This document shows, one piece after another, positions 9,364 through 17,492 of a stretch of DNA of 40,049 bases (position 1 is its first letter; each line of letters begins with the position of its first letter). This DNA is from Aquimarina sp. RZ0 (GTDB lineage Bacteria > Bacteroidota > Bacteroidia > Flavobacteriales > Flavobacteriaceae). The stretch is taken from assembly GCF_008370685.1 (NCBI RefSeq), contig NZ_VTZU01000065.1, positions 1 through 40,049 of the forward strand, in the 5' to 3' direction. The translations under genes and the position numbers were made by a program. Under the pieces are notes generated by a model. That model did not search any database. It saw only the letters and a list, made by a program, of their open reading frames with translations, and had not been told where the DNA came from.

Positions 9364-9965
9364 ACAATCTCAGAACATAAAGCTAATAAGTTGTCAGAAT
9401 TATTATTATCTAATAATTGGACTAGCGTTGCCTAAACAATCCCAAATTCATCTCTATTTCATAAAAAATAACTTTTTTAGTAGGGTACACCCACCCGTCA
9501 GGAGTCTTTATAGTATAAAACAAGAATATTATAATGTGAATTAACGTATGCTTTCTTTTTTAAAAATTTTATCGGATAATGAATTAAAATTTTAAAAAAG
9601 GGGAAAGCCATAAAAAATAAATGAAGGTAAAAATGCTAAAAAAATATCCAATCTCAGAGTTACTCAAATGGGGAGGAAATTAATTATAGATGATAAATAA
9701 AAAGAGATCAAAGAAAGGAAACAAGGCACTTATAGAAATTCAGAACCATTTGAGATTAGACCAGCTTTGGCATTAGAAAAATTTAAAAATGGCTTTAGAC
9801 CTAAAAGGAAAAAAGTAGTTGAAACTATTAACTTAAATCCTAAGGAAATTAAAAAAATAGAGAAGAGAAAAAAAGCTATGAAATCCCATAAAAAAACACC
9901 TTAAGGATTTTAATCAAGTAAGCCTAGGCTTACGGATAAATGGTATTATTTTACTTAAATAAATT

Positions 9966-10142
9966 ATGAGTGTAAAAATAAAATGTAATGCAAGCCTTGA
10001 AAACTATGGGGTAAACGGCAAATATGTGATTAAAGATATTGAAGGTTCTTGGAACGTTACAGAAGAGTTGACCTCTATAGAAAAAAGATATTTCAACGAA
10101 TATCTTCGTTCCATAGAAAGAGAAGTAATACATAATGAATAG
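9966..10142 (+). CDS. Small hypothetical protein, 58 residues
   Basis: The frame starts at an ATG and encodes a compact charged protein beginning MSVKIKCNASLENYG and containing Gly-Ser-Trp-Asn-Val and two acidic/basic helical stretches. The mixed composition, unlike the Lys/Ile/Asn bias of random A/T-rich sequence, is the only support for it being real. There is no signal peptide or membrane segment. It lies in a run of small plus-strand frames without recognisable relatives. No function can be offered. Confidence 0.35.
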   Translation: MSVKIKCNASLENYGVNGKYVIKDIEGSWNVTEELTSIEKRYFNEYLRSIEREVIHNE

Positions 10143-10219
10143 ATTTTATTCTATAGATAAATTCAATTAAGATCAGTGATTAATATACAATAAATCCTAA
10201 TAAATAATAAATAGAATGA

Positions 10220-10541
10220 ATGAAAAGAGCAAAAAAATCTTCGTTTACTAATCAAAATGTAGTTCCTCCTAACGATCCAACAACTATGTCTGACTTTACG
10301 TTACCTAGTAATATACCGAATCAGCAATTTTTTAATGAATTAAAAAAGAGTAAACCCAGTGGATCAATTAAATCACCAAGCATATAATAACCATAGAAAT
10401 TTTGGTTGCTCATCAATAATACCAGGTGGAACCGCAGCTTTCTCGATGCGGGATACTGAAATAGATAATTTAATGATTAAAAACGAACAAATTAAGAGAA
10501 ATAAAAAAAATAAAAGTCGATCACCTAAAATTAGATCCTAG
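10220..10541 (+). pseudogene. Possible frameshifted small gene
   Basis: A 55-codon frame from the ATG at 10220 (MKRAKKSSFTNQNVVPPNDP) stops at 10387. A second frame, open from 10359 to 10541, takes over in another phase (NHQAYNNHRNFG, then IIPGGTAAFSMRD) and ends in a basic tail. The smooth hand-over and the non-random composition suggest one gene of about 105 codons split by an indel near 10360-10385. Two overlapping small genes, or chance, remain possible. The family is not recognised. Confidence 0.3.
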
Positions 10542-11025
10542 CGTTAAATTGTTAGATAATGTCCAAAAAACTGTGCAAACAGAAATTATGGATACTATCT
10601 TGTTATTTCAGTAACTCATCTTACGCAATCAAAGAAGCTCTTTTAGCTGTTTTTACAAAAATCTGTTGATAAGTCGTTTTTTTCTTAAAATTTTAAACAC
10701 TTTAAATTGTTTTAGTTGCCAAGTTTATTTAATAAATATTTCATTGGTTGAATAATTAAAAATAAATAAAATTTATAAATAACAGATATGCAAATATAAA
10801 AACGGTTATTAACAATAACTTCTAATTTCAACATATTATTATACTTAAAATGAGTTAATTATATTAAATAAATCAGATTTTAAAGTGCTATAAAGCGTAT
10901 ATGGTGCTTGTTTTTAGTTTTTAATTAAGGTAGATATTTGTTTCGAGAGGCGTTCTATTTATAAGACTCATATAAATTCTAAAAAATCAAGAAGAAAATA
11001 TAGAAAAGAGTCATTAATCTATAGA

Positions 11026-11053
11026 ATTCCCCCGACGCTCTGTGTCGGGGAAT
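11026..11053. terminator. GC-rich hairpin, terminator-like
   Basis: Arms ATTCCCCCGAC and GTCGGGGAAT pair with one bulged C around a loop of seven bases, in otherwise A/T-rich DNA. The A/T tract after it (ATTTATTAT) is only weakly U-rich. It is the strongest hairpin in this gene-poor region and sits just left of the long direct repeat. Confidence 0.45.
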
Positions 11054-11207
11054 ATTTATTATAAATCTTAGAAGATTGACAAATAGCTATGTACATTCTG
11101 GTGCTAGAGCACGAAAACTCGAGCCAAAAAGAAGTATTAAAAGTGATATTGAATTAATTTTCCTAAAGTAGTCGAATTACGATTGCTTTGTCTATATATA
11201 TGTTTAT

Positions 11208-11247
11208 TAAAAGGGGAGTTTTTTATGCTTCCCTTTTATTTTTTTTG
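11208..11247 (+). terminator. Rho-independent terminator in repeat copy A
   Basis: AAAAGGGGAG (11209-11218) and CTTCCCTTTT (11228-11237) pair over ten positions with one G-T pair around a nine-base loop, followed on the plus strand by a run of T. It would stop rightward transcripts arriving from the small-frame region. Confidence 0.7.
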
Positions 11248-11369
11248 ACTCTGTAAAAGTATTTTACAACCTGGTCTATGAAGACTTATAACTCACTTTT
11301 TGACTAAACTATATGTGTAGATTTAGGCTATCCTCTTGATGAATTCATCGTTGTGATACTTTTTAGCTT

Positions 11370-11426
11370 TTAGTCTACTAACAAATTTACAGGTTTAAAT
11401 GGGACAGAAGGATCGACTAACTTTGC
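11370..11426 (-). pseudogene. C-terminal remnant of a ferredoxin reductase gene
   Basis: Read on the minus strand, these 57 bases encode AKLVDPSVPFKPVNLLVD and a stop, identical in protein to the end of the intact FAD-dependent reductase at 15732-16988, although the DNA differs at several bases. Nothing of the rest of that gene is present here; similarity stops at 11426 and an unrelated gene ends 20 bases further right. It is the clearest sign that the flanking repeat arose by duplication of the reductase 3-prime end. Confidence 0.9.
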
Positions 11427-11446
11427 CTAAACTACTTAGGATACTC

Positions 11447-12850
11447 TTATTTTACTATTAGCTTACCAGTTTTTAACAGTGGTGTATCCGCAGTTGAAAC
11501 TTGAAAAAAGTACATTCCGCTTGCTAAATTGTTTCTTTCAATTCTAATTTGTCTATCTCTAATATCATTAATTAATCTAACAATCTGACCTTGATGATTA
11601 TAAAGCGTTATAGAGAAATTTCTGTTTTTGTAGTCTTTTACTCCAACAGTTGTATACTCTGTAAATGGATTGGGATATACAGAAACATCTATTAAGCGCT
11701 GATTAATATCATCTATTGATAACAATCCAGTTTCATCAATTTTAACCAGGTACATATTACTATCTGTTTCTTCAACAGCATATCCAAAGAGTATATATCC
11801 GCCATCTGATGTTTGTTGCACAGAATTGGCTTCGCTAAATACTCCTCTAGGGAAAGTACGTTCCCAGCCAATGATACCGGTATCATTGATCTTTATAGCG
11901 TACAGATCATTGGTTCCGGTTTCAAGATTCTCTTTTCGGCCAGCAAGAATATATCCTTCATCCAATGTTTGTTGTATGGATTGTCCTAAATCTCTACCCG
12001 TATTTCCATAATAATTACTCCATTGCTCATTCCCTAATGAATCTGTTTTTACCAGGTAGAGGTTTCCTTTATCAGAATCTTCATATCCTAATAATATGAA
12101 TCCGTTATCAGATGTTATATATAGCGATCGTCCTATTTCATCAGACGGTGTTCCATATGTCTTTGTCCAGATAATTTCACCTACTTTGTCAGTTTTGACT
12201 AAATACATGTCTTTTCCACCAGAACCTTTGCTATTAGTTTCCCCGATGATTATATACCCTTCATCACTTGTTTGTCTAATTTCAGCCGCATGTTCTTTGC
12301 CTATACTTGTATGAACTTTACTCCATTCTTCATTACCATCACGATCAGTTTTTACCATATATATATGCTCATTAGGACTTGCCCCTGTAAAACCAACAGC
12401 AATAAAGCCCCCATCTATTGTTTGTTGCACAAATTGTCCAACATCTCTGTCTACAGTACCACTGTATTTTTTATTCCAAATTTCATTTCCATCTGGGTCA
12501 GTTTTAATAAGTGATAAGAAATCATCATCAATTCCTCCATATGCTCCACAGAGAATATAGCCACCATCTTTGGTTTGTTGCGCAGAGATTCCAAACTCCC
12601 AATCAGTTCCTCCATAGGTTTTTGACCATTGCTCATCTCCCTGAGCATCAGTTTTAACTAAATACATGTCTTGAAACCCGTTACCAAAGCTACTTGTCTG
12701 ACCAAAAAGGATATAACCTCCATCTGTTGTTTGATGTGCTGATAGTCCAAAATCGTCATTAGAACCACCATATGTTTTCTGGAAGTTGGTTTGGCAATAA
12801 ATCATTATTCCTTTAAAAAAGATAATGCTTAAAAGAAATTGTGTTTTCAT
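11447..12850 (-). CDS. Secreted repeat protein with type IX secretion (Por) sorting tail
   Basis: The 467-residue protein has an N-terminal export signal (MKTQFLLSIIFF, likely cut before Gln-Thr-Asn). Seven to eight repeats of about 45-50 residues follow, each with the pattern Thr-x-Asp-Gly-Gly-Tyr-Ile-Leu-x-Gly, then a Gly/Ser loop, Met-Tyr-Leu-Val-Lys-Thr-Asp, and Trp-x-Lys-Thr-Tyr-Gly. These are typical of secreted flavobacterial beta-propeller-like proteins. The last about 75 residues (from VYPNPFTEYTTV to LKTGKLIVK) are a type A sorting domain, recognised by the type IX machinery for outer-membrane passage and surface attachment. No catalytic motif is seen; binding or adhesion is plausible. 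It sits just inside the left direct repeat and is divergent from the lipoprotein gene at 13489. Confidence 0.9.
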   Translation of the reverse strand: MKTQFLLSIIFFKGIMIYCQTNFQKTYGGSNDDFGLSAHQTTDGGYILFGQTSSFGNGFQDMYLVKTDAQGDEQWSKTYGGTDWEFGISAQQTKDGGYILCGAYGGIDDDFLSLIKTDPDGNEIWNKKYSGTVDRDVGQFVQQTIDGGFIAVGFTGASPNEHIYMVKTDRDGNEEWSKVHTSIGKEHAAEIRQTSDEGYIIIGETNSKGSGGKDMYLVKTDKVGEIIWTKTYGTPSDEIGRSLYITSDNGFILLGYEDSDKGNLYLVKTDSLGNEQWSNYYGNTGRDLGQSIQQTLDEGYILAGRKENLETGTNDLYAIKINDTGIIGWERTFPRGVFSEANSVQQTSDGGYILFGYAVEETDSNMYLVKIDETGLLSIDDINQRLIDVSVYPNPFTEYTTVGVKDYKNRNFSITLYNHQGQIVRLINDIRDRQIRIERNNLASGMYFFQVSTADTPLLKTGKLIVK

Positions 12851-13172
12851 GGTATAGTTTTTAAAATAATAGATAGTATCGTACTACTGAATTCTGATTC
12901 ATTTCTATTCTTCTCAAATAGATTCAATTAAAAATGGGGAATATTTATTTCGTTTCATTTCTGATTATATAAAATCTTATAGATCTTGTGTTTTTATATC
13001 ATAATCATATCTTTCCTAAATTTATTTTCAGAAATGTCAGAACTCTGAATCTAAATTGATAAGAATTAGTCTAAAAAAAGATAAAGAATAGATGAAAGAT
13101 ATAGGTAGATTTAAGAGAATTCATTTTGTGTACTATAATTATTGATATAAAAAAGTTGGATGACAAACGTAG

Positions 13173-13228
13173 AAAAAATAAACAATCCAGAATGTTATAA
13201 AACTAACATTCTGGATTGTTTATTTTTT
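13173..13228. repeat. Perfect 25-bp inverted repeat in a divergent intergenic region
   Basis: Arms 13173-13197 and 13204-13228 are fully complementary around the six-base loop TAAAAC, with outer A and T runs as in an intrinsic terminator. It lies between the start of the type IX protein (12850, leftward) and the start of the lipoprotein gene (13489, rightward), where no known transcript needs ending. The inner stem, TGTTA and TAACA, matches the inner stems of the palindromes at 546-593 and 22852-22889. Apart from this hairpin I see no other feature in the 638-bp gap. Confidence 0.75.
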
Positions 13229-13488
13229 TATGCAAGCCTTTTTTCCTTGTAGGCTCTGTGCGTATCGGATTTACAGATTTTTTTATTTTAAAAAAAAAAG
13301 ATATTTTTTTATCTTACAACACTCTTTTTTAAATAGTTACACAACTACAATTAATCCTTTTTTTAATACATAATTAGCAAATACAGGGAATTATTGTTTC
13401 CTGATATGTAGGGAAAACAACAGGTAAATTGTTTTAATAAATATAGCTATATATTAAAATAAGTTAAATCTTTAAACCTAATCTTACA

Positions 13489-14370
13489 ATGAAAAAAAAG
13501 AAACACTATTTTGGAATTGCCTTATTAGCATCCATTATAACATTAAGTTCTTGTCAAAAAGAAGATATCGCTGAAGAATCTTTGGTTTCGGATATTGAAA
13601 CCATAGAAGAAGAGGAAGTAGAAGATTTTTTAACTCCAAAATCATCTGGAACTATCAATACCAGCAACCGGAGAATAGTTGCTCAATTTTGGGACAATTG
13701 GAATTATTCCGGAAACACACGAAATCGGCATATTCTTTTTTCAAATAGAGAATATTTTACTGCCACCCATGAAACAATAAGATCTGTTGCTATAGCTCCT
13801 AACTGCATGATCACTATAACTGGCCTTGATAAAAGAAAATTTAAAATGGATAGAAGAGGTAAAGGGGCAGCATACTCGGGTAGTGTTGATGGAAGAGTAG
13901 GTAATAATCGTAATTTAAAAACAATACTGATAAAATGTAATGATACTCACAAGCGTTTTGCAGGAAAAATTTATCAGCATGGTAATGCAACTGGAAGACA
14001 ATTGCCTATATGGGATAATACAAGGCTTTGGCATAGTTCCATAAACTTTTTTAACGACAATGTTGGGTTTTTCAGACCTGCCAGTCACTCGATTCATAAA
14101 ATAGCAATTTTCAAAAATGGAGATGTTTTTAATAATCATCCAAAAAATACATTATCTGCAAGACGTATTGGAGGTAAGACAAAAGGGGCATTTAGAGGTC
14201 ATATGAAACGACGAATATCAGGGATAAAAGTTTCTGGAAAATCATTAAACTTACTACCTGATATAAACCTGGGAAACTGCCAGCATAATTGTGATACACA
14301 TCATATTAATAGTAACGGAGGTACAGACATAGATGGATGTTATGACTATTGTAATGACAAACATGGTTAG
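13489..14370 (+). CDS. Lipoprotein with possible beta/gamma-crystallin-like repeats and a cysteine-paired tail
   Basis: The 293-residue product has a lipoprotein signal ending LSSC (Cys22) and then a very acidic linker (IETIEEEEVEDF). Two stretches, around 62-110 (AQFWDNWNYSG onward) and 155-210 (KIYQHGNATGRQLPIWD then NFFNDNVGFF), resemble beta/gamma-crystallin strands with aromatic-x-Gly and Asn-Asp turns; this resemblance is by eye and weak. The middle and end are strongly basic. The last 31 residues hold Cys264-x3-Cys268-x15-Cys284-x3-Cys288 with several His and Asp, a spacing like a disulfide-paired helical hairpin, though metal binding is equally possible. The next gene encodes a thioredoxin-like protein, which suits disulfide handling. 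I do not recognise the family as a whole. Confidence 0.75.
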   Translation: MKKKKHYFGIALLASIITLSSCQKEDIAEESLVSDIETIEEEEVEDFLTPKSSGTINTSNRRIVAQFWDNWNYSGNTRNRHILFSNREYFTATHETIRSVAIAPNCMITITGLDKRKFKMDRRGKGAAYSGSVDGRVGNNRNLKTILIKCNDTHKRFAGKIYQHGNATGRQLPIWDNTRLWHSSINFFNDNVGFFRPASHSIHKIAIFKNGDVFNNHPKNTLSARRIGGKTKGAFRGHMKRRISGIKVSGKSLNLLPDINLGNCQHNCDTHHINSNGGTDIDGCYDYCNDKHG

Positions 14371-14638
14371 AAAACAATAGCTACTAATACCGATGCTATT
14401 TTTTTGTCTAAGTTTCTTAAAAAGAGCAGAGAATGATGTTACTTTTTATAGAATAAAAGTGAGCTTTTTACAGCGCATGTATCGTATTTATGTTAATCGT
14501 TACGTAATTTAGACAGACTACTTTGTATATGACACAAGAAATAGTATTGGTATTTTCTTAAAAAGATCAGAATCAATTCATTTTTCTGATTCTAATGACG
14601 CCTCTCACTAATTTTGAATTAAATTTTTAAATACAAAA

Positions 14639-15214
14639 ATGAATAAAATCAAAAATTCAGGTATCTACATAATGATATTATTTTTTTTAAGTCTACTATT
14701 CATGAATTACCAGTTATATAACCTGCAACTGACTAATGAAGAAGTACTAGAGTCTACAGGTTCTATGATATCGATATTTGAATCCTTAATGGATACCAAT
14801 GTTGCGAAGGATGATATTATTGATGTAGGCTCTCAAGCTCCGAATTTTAAATTAAAAAATACAGAAGGAGATATAACTACTTTAAAAGAATTACCAGAAG
14901 GTAAAAAACTATTGGTATTCAGTAGTCAAAACTGTCCACATTGCAAAGACTTTTATCCAAAATTAGGTCAATTTGCAAAAGCAAATAAAAATGTATCAAT
15001 TATTATCATTCAGGCAAATGCCTCGTTATCAGATATAAAACAATTTTCAGAAACGAGCAAGTATAATTTTAAAATCCTCCAGGCAAATTCTGATGTATTC
15101 TATGACTATAATATTTCGGCAACACCAACCAGTATATTATTAGATACAAATAATGCAGTACTTAATAGTGGGGTTGTAGGGAGTTATGAGCAAATTGAAC
15201 AGTTATTTTTTTGA
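14639..15214 (+). CDS. Membrane-anchored thioredoxin/TlpA-like redox protein
   Basis: The 191-residue protein has one N-terminal membrane span (IYIMILFFLSLLFMNYQLY) and a thioredoxin-fold domain from about residue 62. Its opening VGSQAPNFKLKNTEGD is typical of redoxin/TlpA proteins, the active site is Cys99-Pro-His-Cys102, and the cis-Pro loop is SATPTSILLD. This fits a periplasm-facing thiol-disulfide reductase or isomerase held in the inner membrane. It follows the cysteine-tailed lipoprotein gene on the same strand by 268 bp and lies in the same repeat-bounded cassette, so that lipoprotein is a natural client (inference). CPHC is also the DsbA-type pair, so oxidase activity is possible. 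The likely terminator is the hairpin at 15569-15608. Confidence 0.88.
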   Translation: MNKIKNSGIYIMILFFLSLLFMNYQLYNLQLTNEEVLESTGSMISIFESLMDTNVAKDDIIDVGSQAPNFKLKNTEGDITTLKELPEGKKLLVFSSQNCPHCKDFYPKLGQFAKANKNVSIIIIQANASLSDIKQFSETSKYNFKILQANSDVFYDYNISATPTSILLDTNNAVLNSGVVGSYEQIEQLFF

Positions 15215-15448
15215 AGTTATGTTACAAAATATAATAGTTGAGATTTTATAAATGTAAAATATTTATTTAGATAGCAATCCTGGCTTAGAACAAACATTAT
15301 CAGTAGTTTTCAGAAAACTTTATTGCTTAATACAGGTAGGGTAGCTGTTTATAAAAACGTTATACTTATGTAATATTATAAGTATAATTTCTAAAAAAAG
15401 TTATGAAAAAAAATATACAAAAAGGATCATCCATAGAGCCCTGCTTGT

Positions 15449-15788
15449 TATGTATATTCTGGTTTTAGAGCACGAAAACTCAAACCAAAAAGAAGTATTA
15501 AAAGTGATATTGAATTAATTTTCCTAAAGTAATCGAATTACGATTGCTTTGTCTATATATATGTTTATTAAAAGGGGAGCTCTCTATGCTTCCCTTTTAT
15601 ATTTTTTTGACTCAGTAAAGGTATTTTACAACCTGGTCTATGAAGACTTATAACTCACTTTTTTACTAAGCTATATGTATAGATTTAGGCTATCCTCTTG
15701 ATGAACTCATCGTTGCGATACTTTTTAGTTTTTAGTCTACTAACAAATTTACAGGTTTAAACGGGACAGAAGGATCAACAAGCTTTGC
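15449..15788. repeat. Long direct repeat, copy B
   Basis: This is the partner of 11088-11426. Its right 57 bases are the true 3-prime end of the reductase gene at 15732-16988. Its left part ends a plus-strand frame in the same words (IKSDIELIFLK, stop at 15530-15532), but that frame is cut by a stop just left of the repeat. The stretch 15215-15448 before it holds no gene that I can see. Confidence 0.95.
15569..15608 (+). terminator. Rho-independent terminator in repeat copy B
   Basis: AAAAGGGGAG (15570-15579) and CTTCCCTTTT (15589-15598) pair around a nine-base loop, followed by T-rich plus-strand sequence. It is the first good terminator after the thioredoxin-like gene and prevents that transcript from running into the convergent reductase gene. 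Confidence 0.7.
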
Positions 15789-16988
15789 TTTATCTATTTT
15801 TTTATTTTCTTTGATAAATTTTGTTCCCAATACATAGGCTTTTGCATTATTAACAGCATCCACTGCTAGCAATGTATCCCCATTAAAATACCAAAGAGAG
15901 AATTTGGTATTTTCTCCTTCTTCTTTACGAATTAATGTATCTGTATATCCAGTAGAGAGTCCTACCATCTGTAATTTGATATCATATTGATCAGACCAAA
16001 ACCAGGGGATTGCATCGTAGATCGGGTTTTTATCACAAATCGCCATCGCTGCTACCTTTGCCTGATCTACCGCATTTTGTACAGATTCCAGTCTTATAAA
16101 CTGATCATAATGTGGATTGTAGTGAAATGTACAGTCCCCAATTGCGTATATATCCTGATCATTGGTTCTGGCAGTTGTATCTACTTGTATACCATTTTTA
16201 ATATCAAGTGCTGCCTGCGTTGCTAATTCTGTATTTACGTGAACGCCTACCCCTACAATAATAATATCTGCTTCATAAACCGAATCATCCGAACAACGAA
16301 TGGTATGTACTCCATCTTGAGTGTCTATGCCGGTGACGTTTTTATTTGTAAAAACATCCACTCCATTCTGTGTATGCAACCTTTGAAAGAAATGAGACAT
16401 TTCTGGAGCAGTAACTCTGGCAAGTACTCGTTCTTCTCGTTCCAGAATCGTAACTTTGCCTCCCATTTTTTTAAGTGAGGCTGCTGTTTCTAAACCAATA
16501 TAGCCTCCTCCGATTACTACAACTCGCTTATCAATACTTTTGTTAAAAGCTGTACGAATGTCATCGACGTCTTTTGCTGTTCTTAATGGATACATCGTAT
16601 TTGCGGTGTCAATTCCTTTTATGGGAGGGATAATAGGTCTCGCGCCCGTTGCTATCACTAGAGTGTCGTATGCTTGAATAGTACCATTACCCAATATAAT
16701 ATTCTTTTCTGAACGATTAATTGAATTGACTGATACGCCCAGATTTAAAGTTATGTTGCTTTTTTCATAGCTCTCTAATGATTTGAGTGCATTCTTTTCT
16801 ATGGTATCATTACTTGTTAAATAAGCTTTTGACAGTGGTGGGCGATGATACGGCAGTGTTGGATCTTTATCAAACAATATAATTGCACCTTCCCAACCTT
16901 CTTTTCGTAATGAAAAAGCAAAATTTACACCTGCGTGACTTGCACCAATGACAATACACACTTTTATTTTTGTGGAGTTCTCGGTCAT
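15732..16988 (-). CDS. FAD-dependent ferredoxin reductase of the P450 system
   Basis: The 418-residue protein has the two-dinucleotide layout of rubredoxin/putidaredoxin reductases. The FAD motif is at about 13-20 (Val-Ile-Gly-Ala-Ser-His-Ala-Gly), with LPYHRPPLSK after it. The NAD(P)H motif is VVVIGGGYIGLETAA near 150, and the second FAD segment is DIYAIGDCTFHYNP. The C-terminal reductase domain (WFWSDQYDIKLQMVG) completes the family. It should pass electrons from NAD(P)H to the [2Fe-2S] ferredoxin encoded just upstream. It is the last gene of the five-gene minus-strand operon, about 125 bp from the ferredoxin gene, with a palindromic repeat in that gap. A remnant of its 3-prime end is found 4.4 kb away at 11370-11426. 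Confidence 0.93.
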   Translation of the reverse strand: MTENSTKIKVCIVIGASHAGVNFAFSLRKEGWEGAIILFDKDPTLPYHRPPLSKAYLTSNDTIEKNALKSLESYEKSNITLNLGVSVNSINRSEKNIILGNGTIQAYDTLVIATGARPIIPPIKGIDTANTMYPLRTAKDVDDIRTAFNKSIDKRVVVIGGGYIGLETAASLKKMGGKVTILEREERVLARVTAPEMSHFFQRLHTQNGVDVFTNKNVTGIDTQDGVHTIRCSDDSVYEADIIIVGVGVHVNTELATQAALDIKNGIQVDTTARTNDQDIYAIGDCTFHYNPHYDQFIRLESVQNAVDQAKVAAMAICDKNPIYDAIPWFWSDQYDIKLQMVGLSTGYTDTLIRKEEGENTKFSLWYFNGDTLLAVDAVNNAKAYVLGTKFIKENKKIDKAKLVDPSVPFKPVNLLVD

Positions 16989-17000
16989 GTACTTAACTAT

Positions 17001-17100
17001 TTAGTAAGCTACCTCGGAGCATACCCGCGAGGCATTTATTGAAAAAAATATTTCGATTTCGAGGCAAGCCTAAGCGTATTTAAATCTCGATTATCGAATA
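17001..17100. repeat. Intra-operon palindromic repeat, copy 1 of the CTCGATTATCGA family
   Basis: The segment contains GAGGCATTTATTGAAAAAAA, TTTCGAGGCAAGCC and TTTAAATCTCGATTATCGA in the same order as 21326-21416, and partly as 23457-23511. Short inverted pairs are visible around GAGGCAAGCC and CTCGATTATCGA. It lies between the ferredoxin and reductase genes, so it is transcribed with the operon and could act on RNA stability or partial termination. Confidence 0.7.
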
Positions 17101-17113
17101 GATTGATTATCGT

Positions 17114-17422
17114 TTACTTAGCTACTGTTAGTACGACACCATCTAATTGATCGCTAATTTCTAATTGACAGCAAAGACGGCTATACTCAGAAACGTTATC
17201 ATCTAACTCTAGCATGTCCTGCTCTATCTCGCTAGCTTTTCCTGTCTTTTCTACGTGTTCTGGAGCAACATGTACATGACAGGTAGCACATGAGCACACG
17301 CCTCCACAGTCTCCATCTATACCTTGAACATTATTATCCACTGCCAATTGCATTACAGAACCTGAGGTTCCTTCTACTATAATTGTTTCTTTATCACTAG
17401 TGATAAATGTTATTTTAGCCAT
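17114..17422 (-). CDS. [2Fe-2S] ferredoxin, adrenodoxin/putidaredoxin type
   Basis: The 102-residue soluble protein carries the vertebrate/putidaredoxin-type cluster ligands Cys39-x5-Cys45-x2-Cys48 (CGGVCSCATC) and the distant ligand Cys85 in SRLCCQL; the adjacent Cys84 is an extra. Length and spacing are normal for the family. It moves single electrons from the FAD reductase to the cytochrome P450 encoded on either side. Its stop is about 125 bp before the reductase start, and it starts 70 bp after the P450 stop, so it is the middle part of one transcript. Confidence 0.95.
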   Translation of the reverse strand: MAKITFITSDKETIIVEGTSGSVMQLAVDNNVQGIDGDCGGVCSCATCHVHVAPEHVEKTGKASEIEQDMLELDDNVSEYSRLCCQLEISDQLDGVVLTVAK

Positions 17423-17492
17423 AATTTCTTTGTTTTAATTTTGGGATTTTTTAATACTATTATTCTAATATATCCTGAAGTCTCTGCTTACG

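Larger units (their letters stand above)
9364..11087. other. Gene-poor region with small and broken plus-strand frames
   Basis: No gene of ordinary size is present in these 1.7 kb. There is an A/T hairpin at about 9553-9602 (arms CTTTTTTAAAAATTTTA and TAAAATTTTAAAAAAG), then a run of short plus-strand frames: 9621-9683 (20 codons), 9767-9904 (45 codons from TTG, very Lys-rich), 9966-10142, 10220-10387, 10359-10541, and a start-less 45-codon frame ending at about 10609 with HLKLDPSVKLLDNVQKTVQT. Neighbouring frames overlap in different phases, as expected for a decaying gene or a string of tiny phage-like genes. I do not recognise any of them. Nothing clear is seen at 10610-11020. Confidence 0.5.
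11088..11426. repeat. Long direct repeat, copy A
   Basis: This stretch matches 15449-15788 in the same orientation, about 93% identical by eye with one single-base gap. The first part ends a plus-strand frame (IKSDIELIFLK, stop at 11169-11171), the middle is a terminator hairpin, and the right end is the last 19 codons of the ferredoxin reductase gene, which is intact only beside copy B. The two copies bound a three-gene cassette. Confidence 0.95.

Noticed and set aside
11447..12850. DNA-level tandem repeats in the type IX protein
   Set aside because: The repetition is in the protein; the DNA of the units has diverged and is explained by the domain repeats.
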